A stretch of DNA of 64,000 nt from Flavobacteriaceae bacterium (GTDB taxonomy: Bacteria > Bacteroidota > Bacteroidia > Flavobacteriales > Flavobacteriaceae): the NCBI GenBank assembly GCA_013373385.1, contig JABXHX010000009.1, positions 1 through 64,000 of the forward strand, in the 5' to 3' direction. Positions within the stretch are counted from its first letter, which is position 1. Every line of letters starts with the position of its first letter. The notes beneath the pieces were generated by a model that worked only from the letters and a program-made list of their open reading frames with translations, was not told the DNA's origin and did not search any database. The translations under genes and the position numbers were made by a program. This document shows, in pieces, positions 46,062 through 54,027 of the stretch.

Positions 46062-47168
46062 ATGAAAAAAACTTTTTTATCGTTATTAGCAATTGCAGCA
46101 ATTGCTTTTACAAGTTGTACAATTTCTGATGATGAACCAGATAACAAATTTAAAGTAGATCCGGCAAATTTTAAAGGAACAATTAGTGAGGGGACCGTTA
46201 CCTTAGACGCAAATGTAACATACAATTTAACAGGTGCTTTAGTTGTTTCGCAAGGAGCTAAATTGGTAATTCCGGCAGGAACTGTTATCAAAGCATCAGG
46301 AGGCACAAGTGCCTATATAGCGGTAGCACAAGGCGCTCAAATTTATGTAGACGGAACAGCAAGTAAGCCTGTAGTAATGACTTCTGCCAAAGCAAACCCG
46401 GCACCAGCAGACTGGGGAGGTTTGGTAATTTGTGGATACGCACCAACCAATAAAGGCGCTACTGCAACAGCAGAAGTTTCTGATTTAACGTATGGTGGTA
46501 CACTTTCTAACGACAGTTCTGGATCAATAAGATATTTAAGAGTAGAATATACTGGAGCAACCTTTAATGGCTCAAAAGAATTCAACGGAGTCTCATTATT
46601 CGGTGTAGGTTCAGGAACTACTTTTGAGTATGTACAATCGTATAATGGAGGAGATGACGGAATTGAGTTTTTTGGAGGAACTGTTTCAGGAAAATACTTA
46701 GTTTCTACAGGCTCTGGAGACGATTCAATTGATTTTGCTGATGGATGGTCAGGTACAGGTCAGTATTGGTACATAAACAAAGGGACAAAAGCAGGTATAG
46801 AAGGATCTAATAACGGAGATGATGGTAATGCAACACCAACAACAAAAGCTGTATTAAAAGACATTTCTATAGTAGGGCCAGGTTCTGAAGGAGCATTATA
46901 CATCAAAGAAGGTGGTGGACATTGGACAGCGTCTAATATTTATGTAGCTGATTTTGATTTAGGAATCAAAATTAAATCAACAGATATAGCAGCAAATAAC
47001 AACATTAAAAACGGGAAAATTGTAATAACAAACATTCAGTTTAACAATACAACTACAAAGCACCAATATACTGGTAGTGAAGTGTATTTTACCGAAGGCA
47101 CAAATTCTGGTGCAGGTAATGGTAAAAATGCACCTATTTGGGCAGCTGGTTGGACTGTAGGATTGTAA
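46062..47168 (+). CDS. Secreted lipoprotein with right-handed beta-helix-like body
   Basis: This 368-residue protein has a lipoprotein signal peptide: MKKTFLSLLAIAAIAFTSC, with Cys19 in a lipobox (FTSC). The mature part has short repeating strands and turns (GALVVSQGAKLVIPAGTVIK, AYIAVAQGAQIYVDGTAS) and a middle GGDDGIEFFGGTVSGKYLVS followed by TGSGDDSIDFADG, the Gly/Asp-rich coil pattern of parallel beta-helix proteins. From memory, similar lipoproteins often sit beside TonB-dependent receptors in Bacteroidota. It has its own promoter region with PhoB-box-like repeats. A strong terminator follows. No catalytic residues are recognisable, so it may bind the receptor's ligand. Confidence 0.8.
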   Translation: MKKTFLSLLAIAAIAFTSCTISDDEPDNKFKVDPANFKGTISEGTVTLDANVTYNLTGALVVSQGAKLVIPAGTVIKASGGTSAYIAVAQGAQIYVDGTASKPVVMTSAKANPAPADWGGLVICGYAPTNKGATATAEVSDLTYGGTLSNDSSGSIRYLRVEYTGATFNGSKEFNGVSLFGVGSGTTFEYVQSYNGGDDGIEFFGGTVSGKYLVSTGSGDDSIDFADGWSGTGQYWYINKGTKAGIEGSNNGDDGNATPTTKAVLKDISIVGPGSEGALYIKEGGGHWTASNIYVADFDLGIKIKSTDIAANNNIKNGKIVITNIQFNNTTTKHQYTGSEVYFTEGTNSGAGNGKNAPIWAAGWTVGL

Positions 47169-47191
47169 TATGTGTGAGAATTAATTAGTTT

Positions 47192-47217
47192 AAAGGCAGA
47201 TACTATCTGCCTTTTTT
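47192..47217 (+). terminator. Rho-independent terminator after the beta-helix lipoprotein gene
   Basis: AAAGGCAGAT (47192-47201), a three-base loop ACT, then ATCTGCCTTT and a run of T. The 10-bp stem and T-tail form a textbook terminator, ending the receptor/lipoprotein unit before the next gene. Confidence 0.9.
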
Positions 47218-47319
47218 GTTTTAGTATCAGTTTTTAAACGTTAATTTTTTTTGGCAACGACAAAAACTGTAAATTATTTTATATCTTTAAAGACTCTTTT
47301 TATTTTAAAACTTTTATAT

Positions 47320-49029
47320 ATGAAAAAAAATTACTTTTTAACTTTATTTTTAAGCCTTTGTTTAGTAGGGTTTTCTTACGGACAAGAAATGTTAGTCAAT
47401 GGAGGCTTTGAAAATTGGGATAATGATACCACGCCAACAAGTTGGACAAAAGTAGAAAATATTACAAAAGAAGCTTCAGAGAAGCATAGTGGTAGTTTTT
47501 CTGCTAAACATGTTGGGGGAACGAAAGACATTGGGCAAACAATTACTGGAATTGTGCCAGGAGATAGCTATACGATAACAATTTGGTATAAAGTGATAGG
47601 TGGAGATGGTACCGATGCAAGAATTTGGTCTTATTGGAAGACTTCTTCAGATTCAAACATATCAGATAATGCAGCTGAATTAAGAGGACCAAGTAATGCC
47701 TATTTTGATAATAATGGAGGAGCTTGGTCAAAATACGAAACAACAATTACAGCACCAGCAACTGCTAGTAAATTATATTTTGAATTAAGAACTTATGGTT
47801 CAGCTACTGTGTATTGGGATGACTTATCTGTTTTTCATAACACTCCGTCGTCTGACCCAACATTGGTAGTTACAGCTCCAGCTGATAACACGGTGTTTAA
47901 CCCAAGCACAACAGAAACATCTTTAAAGTTTACAGTTTCTAACTTTACACTTTCTAAAGATAATGGCTCTGGTGCTTCAGATGGTTCTGGTCAAGGTTAT
48001 ATAAAAGCTACTTTAAAGAAAGATGGTAATCTAATCTCTGAGCCTAAGTTTTTTACAGAGACTCCGAGTCCAATAAGTGTTACAGCAGGAAGTACATATA
48101 TTGCTACAGCAGAACTGGTTGATAATAGTGGAAATTCTTTAAATCCAAAAGTAGAAAAAAGCATTACTTTTTCTGTAGCAACTTATACAGAAGTAGCAGA
48201 CCTTGCTGCACTTAGAGCTGGTACAGAAGGAATGTATTATAAAGTTACTGGTGGTGTTGCTATTACTTACAATGCAGGTAATTCTAGAAACCAAAGATAT
48301 ATTCAAGATGCAACAGCCGGTATTCTTATAGATGATAGTGCTGGTACTATTACAACAAACTATAATGTTGGAGATGGATTAGTAAATATTGTTGGTAAAT
48401 TAAGTTCGTTCGCAGGGGTATTGCAATTAGTACCAACAGCAGATTACGGTGCAGCTGCAACTACAGGGAATGCGGTTGCTGCGCAAACAGTTACTATTGT
48501 AAACTTAAACGCAAACTTAGATATGTACGAATCTGAGTGGATAAAAATAAACGGAGTTACGTTTGCAGATGCAGATGGCACAAAAGTATTTGAAGCGGGT
48601 AAGAATTATAATATTTCTGATGGAACAAATACATTAGTGTTTAGAACTAACTTTAGCGGAGCAGATTTTATTGGTCAAATCATTCCAACAGGTACAGTTA
48701 ACATTACAGGTCTTGCTGCAGAGTTTAATGGAACAGCTCAAATTTTTGCTACTGCAACAGCAAACATAGTGTTAGGAGTAGAAAAGAACAATATTCAAGG
48801 TTTTACTGCATATCCAAATCCTGTTAGAAATGGTAGGTTAACGGTTTCTACAAACAGTGCCACTAAAAAAGAAGTAACTATCTTTAACGTTTTGGGTAAA
48901 AGAGTGTTTACACAAACATTTACAGGAAACAACAAACAACTAGATGTTTCTAGAATAAACCCTGGAATTTATATTATGAAAGTTGTAGAAGACGAAAAAA
49001 TTGCAACTAAAAAATTAGTAATCAAATAG
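47320..49029 (+). CDS. T9SS cargo protein with carbohydrate-binding-like and OB-like domains
   Basis: This 569-residue protein has a signal peptide (MKKNYFLTLFLSLCLVGFSY, cut near GQE). I start it at ATG 47320; an upstream in-frame TTG at 47251 would put 23 extra residues before the signal peptide. Residues about 20-180 resemble a carbohydrate-binding jelly roll (MLVNGGFENWDNDTTPTSW, ending in VYWDDLSVF). A Ig-like domain (about 185-290) and an OB-like domain (about 295-490; YYKVTGGVAITY, YIQDATAGILIDD) follow, similar to domains of DUF5689 type. The last 75 residues (FTAYPNPVRNGRLTVST, NPGIYIMKV) are a type A T9SS sorting domain. It is probably secreted or surface-bound; a glycan or nucleic-acid target is only a guess. 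Confidence 0.85.
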   Translation: MKKNYFLTLFLSLCLVGFSYGQEMLVNGGFENWDNDTTPTSWTKVENITKEASEKHSGSFSAKHVGGTKDIGQTITGIVPGDSYTITIWYKVIGGDGTDARIWSYWKTSSDSNISDNAAELRGPSNAYFDNNGGAWSKYETTITAPATASKLYFELRTYGSATVYWDDLSVFHNTPSSDPTLVVTAPADNTVFNPSTTETSLKFTVSNFTLSKDNGSGASDGSGQGYIKATLKKDGNLISEPKFFTETPSPISVTAGSTYIATAELVDNSGNSLNPKVEKSITFSVATYTEVADLAALRAGTEGMYYKVTGGVAITYNAGNSRNQRYIQDATAGILIDDSAGTITTNYNVGDGLVNIVGKLSSFAGVLQLVPTADYGAAATTGNAVAAQTVTIVNLNANLDMYESEWIKINGVTFADADGTKVFEAGKNYNISDGTNTLVFRTNFSGADFIGQIIPTGTVNITGLAAEFNGTAQIFATATANIVLGVEKNNIQGFTAYPNPVRNGRLTVSTNSATKKEVTIFNVLGKRVFTQTFTGNNKQLDVSRINPGIYIMKVVEDEKIATKKLVIK

Positions 49030-49051
49030 TTTACACAAATAATTCACAACA

Positions 49052-49081
49052 AAAAAGCCTCGAATTTTTCGAGGCTTTTTT
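49052..49081 (+). terminator. Rho-independent terminator after the T9SS cargo gene
   Basis: AAAAAGCCTCGAA, loop TTT, TTCGAGGCTTTTT: a perfect 13-bp stem followed by T-rich sequence. It ends the gene at 49029. Confidence 0.92.
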
Positions 49082-49114
49082 ATTTTTTGTAACTTCACAA
49101 TAAAGTTTAGCGCT

Positions 49115-49831
49115 ATGAATTTACACATTAAATTAGAAAATGTTCTTTTTCTAGATATAGAAACAGTTCCTCAAAATAAAAATTGGAAAGAAACTTCTGA
49201 GCAAGTTCAAGCCTTGTTTGCGCAAAAAACAGCCTATCAAAGAAAAGATGAGGTTACAGCTGAAGACTTTTACGAACGCGCCGGAATTTGGGCAGAGTTT
49301 GGTAAAATTGTTTGTATCTCGGTCGGTTTTTTCACAAACACTACACACAAAAAACAGTTTAGAGTAAAATCTTTTTTTGGAGATGATGAAAAAGAGCTTT
49401 TAGTAGGGTTTAAAAAGCTATTAGATCAACACTTTTATAAAAAAGAAGATCTGTTATGTGCGCATAACGGAAAAGAATTTGACTTTCCGTACATTGCTAG
49501 AAGAATGATTATACACCAAATAGAATTGCCTAAAAAACTGAACTTATTTGGTAAGAAACCTTGGGAAATTTCGCATTTAGATACGATAGAGTTGTGGAAG
49601 TTTGGAGATTATAAGCATTATTCTTCATTAAAATTGTTAACTATCATTTTAGGAATTCCGTCTCCTAAAGATGATATTGATGGCAGCGAAGTAGCTAGAG
49701 TGTATTATCAAGAAAAGGACATCGATAGAATTGTGGCCTATTGCGAAAAAGACACCATTGCGGTTGCACAAATCATCTTACGATTAAACAATGAGCCTTT
49801 ACTAGAAGAAAATCAAATCATACGAGCGTAG
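49115..49831 (+). CDS. Predicted 3'-5' exonuclease (DEDD, PolB-like)
   Basis: This 238-residue protein has the DEDD exonuclease motifs: VLFLDIETVPQNKNW (Exo I, Asp and Glu) at about residue 12, LCAHNGKEFDFPYIARRM (Exo II) near 120 and IVAYCEKDTIAVAQI (Exo III) near 215, with Tyr four residues before the last Asp's neighbour, which suggests the DEDDy class. The order and spacing match the small family annotated as PolB-like predicted 3'-5' exonucleases in Bacteroidota. It has no polymerase domain and no signal peptide. A role in DNA repair or RNA turnover cannot be decided here. It follows the terminator of the cargo gene and precedes the GIY-YIG element. Confidence 0.88.
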   Translation: MNLHIKLENVLFLDIETVPQNKNWKETSEQVQALFAQKTAYQRKDEVTAEDFYERAGIWAEFGKIVCISVGFFTNTTHKKQFRVKSFFGDDEKELLVGFKKLLDQHFYKKEDLLCAHNGKEFDFPYIARRMIIHQIELPKKLNLFGKKPWEISHLDTIELWKFGDYKHYSSLKLLTIILGIPSPKDDIDGSEVARVYYQEKDIDRIVAYCEKDTIAVAQIILRLNNEPLLEENQIIRA

Positions 49832-49860
49832 TTGTAGCTTTTTAGTTTTATAGAGCTATT

Positions 49861-49887
49861 GTCATTTCGACCTTGTGGAGAAATCTA
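49861..49887 (+). repeat. Left arm of inverted repeat around the GIY-YIG gene
   Basis: GTCATTTCGA (49861-49870), seven bases, GAGAAATCTA (49878-49887). The same two 10-mers recur in inverse orientation and order at 50215-50252. Sequences of the form GTCATTTCGA...GAGAAATCT are, from memory, common intergenic repeats in flavobacteria. Confidence 0.85.
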
Positions 49888-49908
49888 GCCATTTTAAAAT
49901 TACACTTT

Positions 49909-50217
49909 ATGAAAAAAACAATTGGGACACATAACTACTTCGTATATATTATTACAAATAAAAATAGAACAGTTTTATATTTAGGAGTAACAAATAACTT
50001 AAAAGAAAGGTTATATTATCACTCAACTTCTGAAGTAAATTCAACACATTTTTCTCACAGATATAGATGTAAATATTTAGTTTATTATGAACAGTTTCAG
50101 TCTGTAAATATTGCGATAAATAGAGAAAAGCAGCTAAAGAAATGGAATAGAAAGAAAAAAGAATTTTTGATTAATTCTAAAAATCCTAATTGGAATTTTT
50201 TAAATGATAAAATATAG
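49909..50217 (+). CDS. GIY-YIG nuclease domain protein enclosed by an inverted repeat
   Basis: This 102-residue protein is a single GIY-YIG domain: FVYIITNKNRTVLYLGVTNN gives the two core strands (Y-I-I and Y-L-G), LKERLYYH the catalytic Arg region, and INREKQLKKWNRKKKEFLI the Glu/Lys-rich helix with the metal-binding Glu. Small proteins of this type (UvrC-like/YhbQ group) are common in Bacteroidota. I use ATG 49909 (MKKTIGTHNYFVYI); the frame upstream adds 12 residues across the repeat. The stop TAG is the first three bases of the right repeat arm. The whole gene is thus bounded by inverted copies of a repeat, like a small mobile unit. Nuclease activity is inferred from the motifs. Confidence 0.85.
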   Translation: MKKTIGTHNYFVYIITNKNRTVLYLGVTNNLKERLYYHSTSEVNSTHFSHRYRCKYLVYYEQFQSVNIAINREKQLKKWNRKKKEFLINSKNPNWNFLNDKI

Positions 50218-50252
50218 ATTTCTCAGCTTTACTACGTTTCGTTCGAAATGAC
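50215..50252 (-). repeat. Right arm of inverted repeat, containing the GIY-YIG stop codon
   Basis: TAGATTTCTC (50215-50224), 18 bases, TCGAAATGAC (50243-50252): the reverse complement carries the same terminal 10-mers as the left arm, with a longer centre. The centre includes a local palindrome (TTTCGTTCGAAA, 50237-50248). The first three bases are the stop codon of the GIY-YIG gene. Confidence 0.85.
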
Positions 50253-50316
50253 ACTAAATATTTTTGAAGTTATTAATTTAAGTATGGTAATACTACGAAA
50301 AATACATTAGAAAACT

Positions 50317-52176
50317 TTAACCTTCTAACTTCATAGAAAGCTCAAACCAGCGTTCTTCCTTTTGCTCTAAATCATTGATGATTTGCTGTAATTCTAACGA
50401 CCTTTCTGTAATGTTTTCAGGAGCAATTTCGTTATTTGCAAATTGGTTTTCAATCACCACTTTCTTCTTTTCTAATTTTGCAATATCGGTTTCTAGTAAG
50501 CCAAACTCACGCTTTTCATTATAGCTTAACTTTCCTTTTTGAGGTGCTTTTGGTGCGAATTGTTCCTTTTTTTCTTTTGCTTTGGTTTCTTTAGGAGTTG
50601 AATCTTCATAGGCTCTAAAATCTGAATAGTTGCCAGGAAAGTTTTCTACAACACCGTTGCCTCTAAAAACAAAAAGGCTGTCAACAATCTTATCCATAAA
50701 ATACCTATCATGCGAAACAACAATCAAGTTTCCAGGAAAATCAAGCAAAAAGTTTTCTAATACATTTAATGTAACAACGTCCAAATCATTGGTTGGTTCA
50801 TCTAAGATTAAAAAATTTGGATTCTGAATTAACACTGCACATAAATACAAACGTTTTTGTTCTCCTCCACTCAACTTTTCTACAAAATCATATTGCTTTT
50901 TTCTATTAAACAGAAAACGCTCTAATAATTGGGCGGCAGTAATTTTTCTGCCTTTTGTAAGCGGAATAAACTCACCAAACTCTTTAATAACCTCAATAAC
51001 TTTTTGTCCTTCTTTAATTGCAATTCCGCTTTGCGTATAATAGCCAAATTTTACCGTTTCTCCTAAAACAACTTTACCGCCATCAACAGGAATTTTTTGT
51101 GTAATAAGGTTTAAAAACGATGACTTTCCTGTGCCGTTTTTACCAATAATTCCGATACGCTCACCACGTTTAAACACATAATCAAAACCATCTAAAATGG
51201 TTGTTTCTTCAAAAGACTTTTTAACTTTGTGCAGCTCTAAAATTTTGCTGCCAAGACGCTCCATATTAATTTCTAATTGCACCTTATAGTCTTGTCTTCT
51301 TTTATGTGCTTTTTCTTTGATTTGGTAAAAATCATCGATTCTAGATTTAGATTTTGTTGTCCTTGCTTTTGGCTGACGACGCATCCATTCTAGCTCGGTA
51401 TTGTATAAATTTTTTGCTTTTTCTACCGAAGCTTGTTCAAGAGCAATTCGCTCTTCTTTTTTCTCTAAATAATAAGAATAATTTCCTTTATAACGATATA
51501 ATTTTCCGTAGTCTAATTCTATAATTTCATTACAGACACGTTCTAAAAAATAACGATCATGTGTTACCATAAAAAGCGTCATTTTTTCTTTTTTAAAGTA
51601 GGCTTCTAGCCACTCAATCATTTCTAAGTCTAAATGGTTGGTGGGTTCGTCTAGAATCAAGACGTCGGGCTTGTTAATTAACAGGGTTGCCAAAGCCAAT
51701 CGTTTTCGTTGCCCACCAGAAAGCTCAGCAACTTTTTGTGCTAAATTGTCAAATTTTAATTTAGAGAGAATTTGTTTGTATTGTGTTTCAAAATCCCAAG
51801 CATTGTGTTGCTCCATTTGCTCAAATGCTTTTTGATAGTTTTCTGTATCATTAGGGTTTTTTAAAGCATTGTTATAGTTCTCTATAATTTGTAAAACAAC
51901 AGTATCTGAAGAAAATATAACTTCTTTGATGGTTTGATTTCTGTCTAAAGTATCTGCCTGTGCTAAATAAGAAACTTGAATACCTTTTCGGGTAATTACT
52001 TGTCCGGTATCGGGGTTGTCTAAACCAGCCATGATATTTAAAATGGATGTTTTTCCACTTCCGTTTTTTGCAACAAAAGCTATTTTTTGATCCTTATTAA
52101 TTCCGAAAGAAATGTCTTCAAACAAGACTCTTTCTCCATAAGATTTTGAGATGTTTTCTACCGATACGTAATTCAC
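50317..52176 (-). CDS. ABC-F family ATPase (Uup-like)
   Basis: This 619-residue protein has two ABC ATPase domains and no membrane helices. Domain 1: FVAKNGSGKTSILNIMAG (Walker A), LSGGQRKRLALA (signature) and VLILDEPTNHLDLE (Walker B). Domain 2: IGKNGTGKSSFLNL, LSGGEQKRLYL and FLILDEPTNDLDV. The linker between them is charged and helical, and a C-terminal coiled coil (last 80 residues, with FGLLETDIAKLEKKKVVIEN) resembles the Uup DNA/ribosome-binding tail. ABC-F proteins act on the ribosome. I start it at GTG 52176 (VNYVSVENISKSYGERV), because homologues begin M-N-Y-x-S-V-E-N; TTG 52209 would add 11 unrelated residues. Transcribed divergently from the TPR gene. Confidence 0.93.
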   Translation of the reverse strand: MNYVSVENISKSYGERVLFEDISFGINKDQKIAFVAKNGSGKTSILNIMAGLDNPDTGQVITRKGIQVSYLAQADTLDRNQTIKEVIFSSDTVVLQIIENYNNALKNPNDTENYQKAFEQMEQHNAWDFETQYKQILSKLKFDNLAQKVAELSGGQRKRLALATLLINKPDVLILDEPTNHLDLEMIEWLEAYFKKEKMTLFMVTHDRYFLERVCNEIIELDYGKLYRYKGNYSYYLEKKEERIALEQASVEKAKNLYNTELEWMRRQPKARTTKSKSRIDDFYQIKEKAHKRRQDYKVQLEINMERLGSKILELHKVKKSFEETTILDGFDYVFKRGERIGIIGKNGTGKSSFLNLITQKIPVDGGKVVLGETVKFGYYTQSGIAIKEGQKVIEVIKEFGEFIPLTKGRKITAAQLLERFLFNRKKQYDFVEKLSGGEQKRLYLCAVLIQNPNFLILDEPTNDLDVVTLNVLENFLLDFPGNLIVVSHDRYFMDKIVDSLFVFRGNGVVENFPGNYSDFRAYEDSTPKETKAKEKKEQFAPKAPQKGKLSYNEKREFGLLETDIAKLEKKKVVIENQFANNEIAPENITERSLELQQIINDLEQKEERWFELSMKLEG

Positions 52177-52293
52177 ACGAAAAGTTTTGTACAAAGTACT
52201 TAAAAACAAACCAAATTAAAGTGCTCTTTGTATTTTTTCTCTTGTAAGAATCTTAGAATTAATACTATATTGCATCAAATATTTGAGCAACGG

Positions 52294-53241
52294 ATGATTC
52301 AAAAGGTTTTTACAGTGTTTTTTTTGTGGATGCTGCTGTTTTCAGCAACAAGTATTGCTCAAGATAGTATTCCAATTTCTCCAGATTTAAAAGAAAAAAA
52401 TGAGCTGAATTTTCAGGATTCTTTTTTTAAAGCATTGGCACAAAAAGCCATTTTTAATTATCAAGTTGCTATTGATAATTTAGAGAGATGTAATGAATTA
52501 CAACCTAAAAATGTATCGGTTTTATTTGAGTTATCTAAAAATTATCTTTTTTTAAAAAAATACCTAGAGGCAGAAATGTATGCAAAAGAAGCATTACAAA
52601 TTGAACCAAAAAATTACTGGGTGTTACAACATTTATCAGATATCTACATTAAATCTAGAGCAATAAAAAAAGCCATTGAGGTACAAAAACAATTGGTTGT
52701 TCAAAACCCAAAAGAACGTAGAAAACTAGTGTATTTGTATGCGCAGAACAATCAGTTAGAAATGGCTAAAAAGATACTGTTAGCAATGGAAAAAGAGCAT
52801 GTTTTAACAGCAGATTTAAAGCTGTTTAAAAAGCGATTTTTTAAGAAAGAAAACATAAAAAAGAAACCAGAACCAACTGGGTTGAAAGAGCTCATTGACG
52901 AATTTGAGGCGAGTAAAAGTTTTAAGTCCCTTCTTAAAGTATTACATTTGCTGGCAAAAACAAAAGACAAACGTTTATTAGCATATAGCAATAAGGGATT
53001 GACTTATTTTCCTGCGCAACCTGTTTTGTATTTAATGAATGCCAAAGCTCTCAATAATAACAAACAGTATAAAAAAGCGATTGAGCAACTAACCATTGGT
53101 ATTGATTTTGTAATAGATACTCCAAATTTAGAAGCCAATTTTTACGACGAACTTGCTATAAGCTACAAGGCTTTGGGGAATGAAAAAGAAGCAATAAAAC
53201 ACAAAAACAAAGCGTTAGCTTTACGTAAAACACAAAAATAA
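52294..53241 (+). CDS. Secreted TPR-repeat protein
   Basis: This 315-residue protein has a signal peptide (MIQKVFTVFFLWMLLFSATS, cut near AQ) and several tetratricopeptide repeats: FNYQVAIDNLERCNELQPKN, then FLKKYLEAEMYAKEALQIEP and YKKAIEQLTIGIDFVIDTPN, closing with KALGNEKEAIKHKNKALALR. TPRs mediate protein contacts, here in the periplasm. I start it at ATG 52294; the frame upstream to 52228 would put 22 residues before the signal peptide. The gene abuts the DUF4292 lipoprotein and the EnvC-like gene in one run, as in other flavobacteria from memory, suggesting a shared envelope role. Confidence 0.85.
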   Translation: MIQKVFTVFFLWMLLFSATSIAQDSIPISPDLKEKNELNFQDSFFKALAQKAIFNYQVAIDNLERCNELQPKNVSVLFELSKNYLFLKKYLEAEMYAKEALQIEPKNYWVLQHLSDIYIKSRAIKKAIEVQKQLVVQNPKERRKLVYLYAQNNQLEMAKKILLAMEKEHVLTADLKLFKKRFFKKENIKKKPEPTGLKELIDEFEASKSFKSLLKVLHLLAKTKDKRLLAYSNKGLTYFPAQPVLYLMNAKALNNNKQYKKAIEQLTIGIDFVIDTPNLEANFYDELAISYKALGNEKEAIKHKNKALALRKTQK

Positions 53242-54027
53242 ATGAAACTTTTTAGGAGGTTTTTACCACTTCTAGTACTTCTGTTGATCATAGCTTCTTG
53301 TAAAACAAAAAGTAGTGCTATTTCAAATTCAGCCGAAATTAAATCACTCTCTGCAAGAAAGGTTTCAAATAGACATATAGCCAAATCTTTTCAGAAAGAA
53401 ACCATAGACGCTAGACTCAAAGTTGTGTATAAAGATAAGAAAACCAACCAAACACTTCATGTTAAGTTGCGTATACAAAAAGATAAAGTGATTTGGCTCA
53501 ATGTAACATACAAAGGAATTATTTTAGTGGCAAGGGCAAAGATTACTCCACAATCGGTAAGCTATTACGAAAAGATTAATAAAACTTATTTTGTGGGTGA
53601 TTTTAACGTGCTTAGAAATTTTTTAGGAGCTGAAGTTAATTTTACACAGTTGCAAAACTTATTATTAGGACAAGCAATTTTTGATTTAAAAGCGCAAAAG
53701 TATACTGCAGAAATAAATGACAACGCACACTTGTTAACACCGAAACAGCAGCAAACGCTGTTTGATATTTTGTTTTGGATCAACCCTGCTCATTATAAGT
53801 TAGATAAACAAGAATTAAAGAGCCTAGAAAAAAATCAAGTGTTGCAAATAGGATATCAGAATTATGCGTTGATAGAGGGAGAAACATTTCCAAAGCATAT
53901 AGAAATTAAAGCTATGGAAAATGATGAGGTAACAAGTATAAATATTAACTATACATCAGTCCTTTTCAATAAAAATATTAGAACTCCGTTTAGAATTCCG
54001 AACGGATACAAACAAGTTGTCTTTTAA
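53242..54027 (+). CDS. DUF4292 family lipoprotein
   Basis: This 261-residue protein has a lipoprotein signal peptide, MKLFRRFLPLLVLLLIIASC, with Cys20 as the lipidated residue. The rest has a LolA/LolB-like flavour: KVIWLNVTYKGIILVARAKI, then ITPQSVSYYEKINKTYFVGD and NVLRNFLGAEVNFTQLQNLL, the pattern of the Bacteroidota DUF4292 family. Such proteins are believed to sit in the periplasm on a membrane; a lipid-carrier fold is plausible but unproven. It directly follows the TPR gene and its TAA stop shares one base with the ATG of the EnvC-like gene (TAATG), so the three are translationally linked. Confidence 0.88.
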   Translation: MKLFRRFLPLLVLLLIIASCKTKSSAISNSAEIKSLSARKVSNRHIAKSFQKETIDARLKVVYKDKKTNQTLHVKLRIQKDKVIWLNVTYKGIILVARAKITPQSVSYYEKINKTYFVGDFNVLRNFLGAEVNFTQLQNLLLGQAIFDLKAQKYTAEINDNAHLLTPKQQQTLFDILFWINPAHYKLDKQELKSLEKNQVLQIGYQNYALIEGETFPKHIEIKAMENDEVTSININYTSVLFNKNIRTPFRIPNGYKQVVF

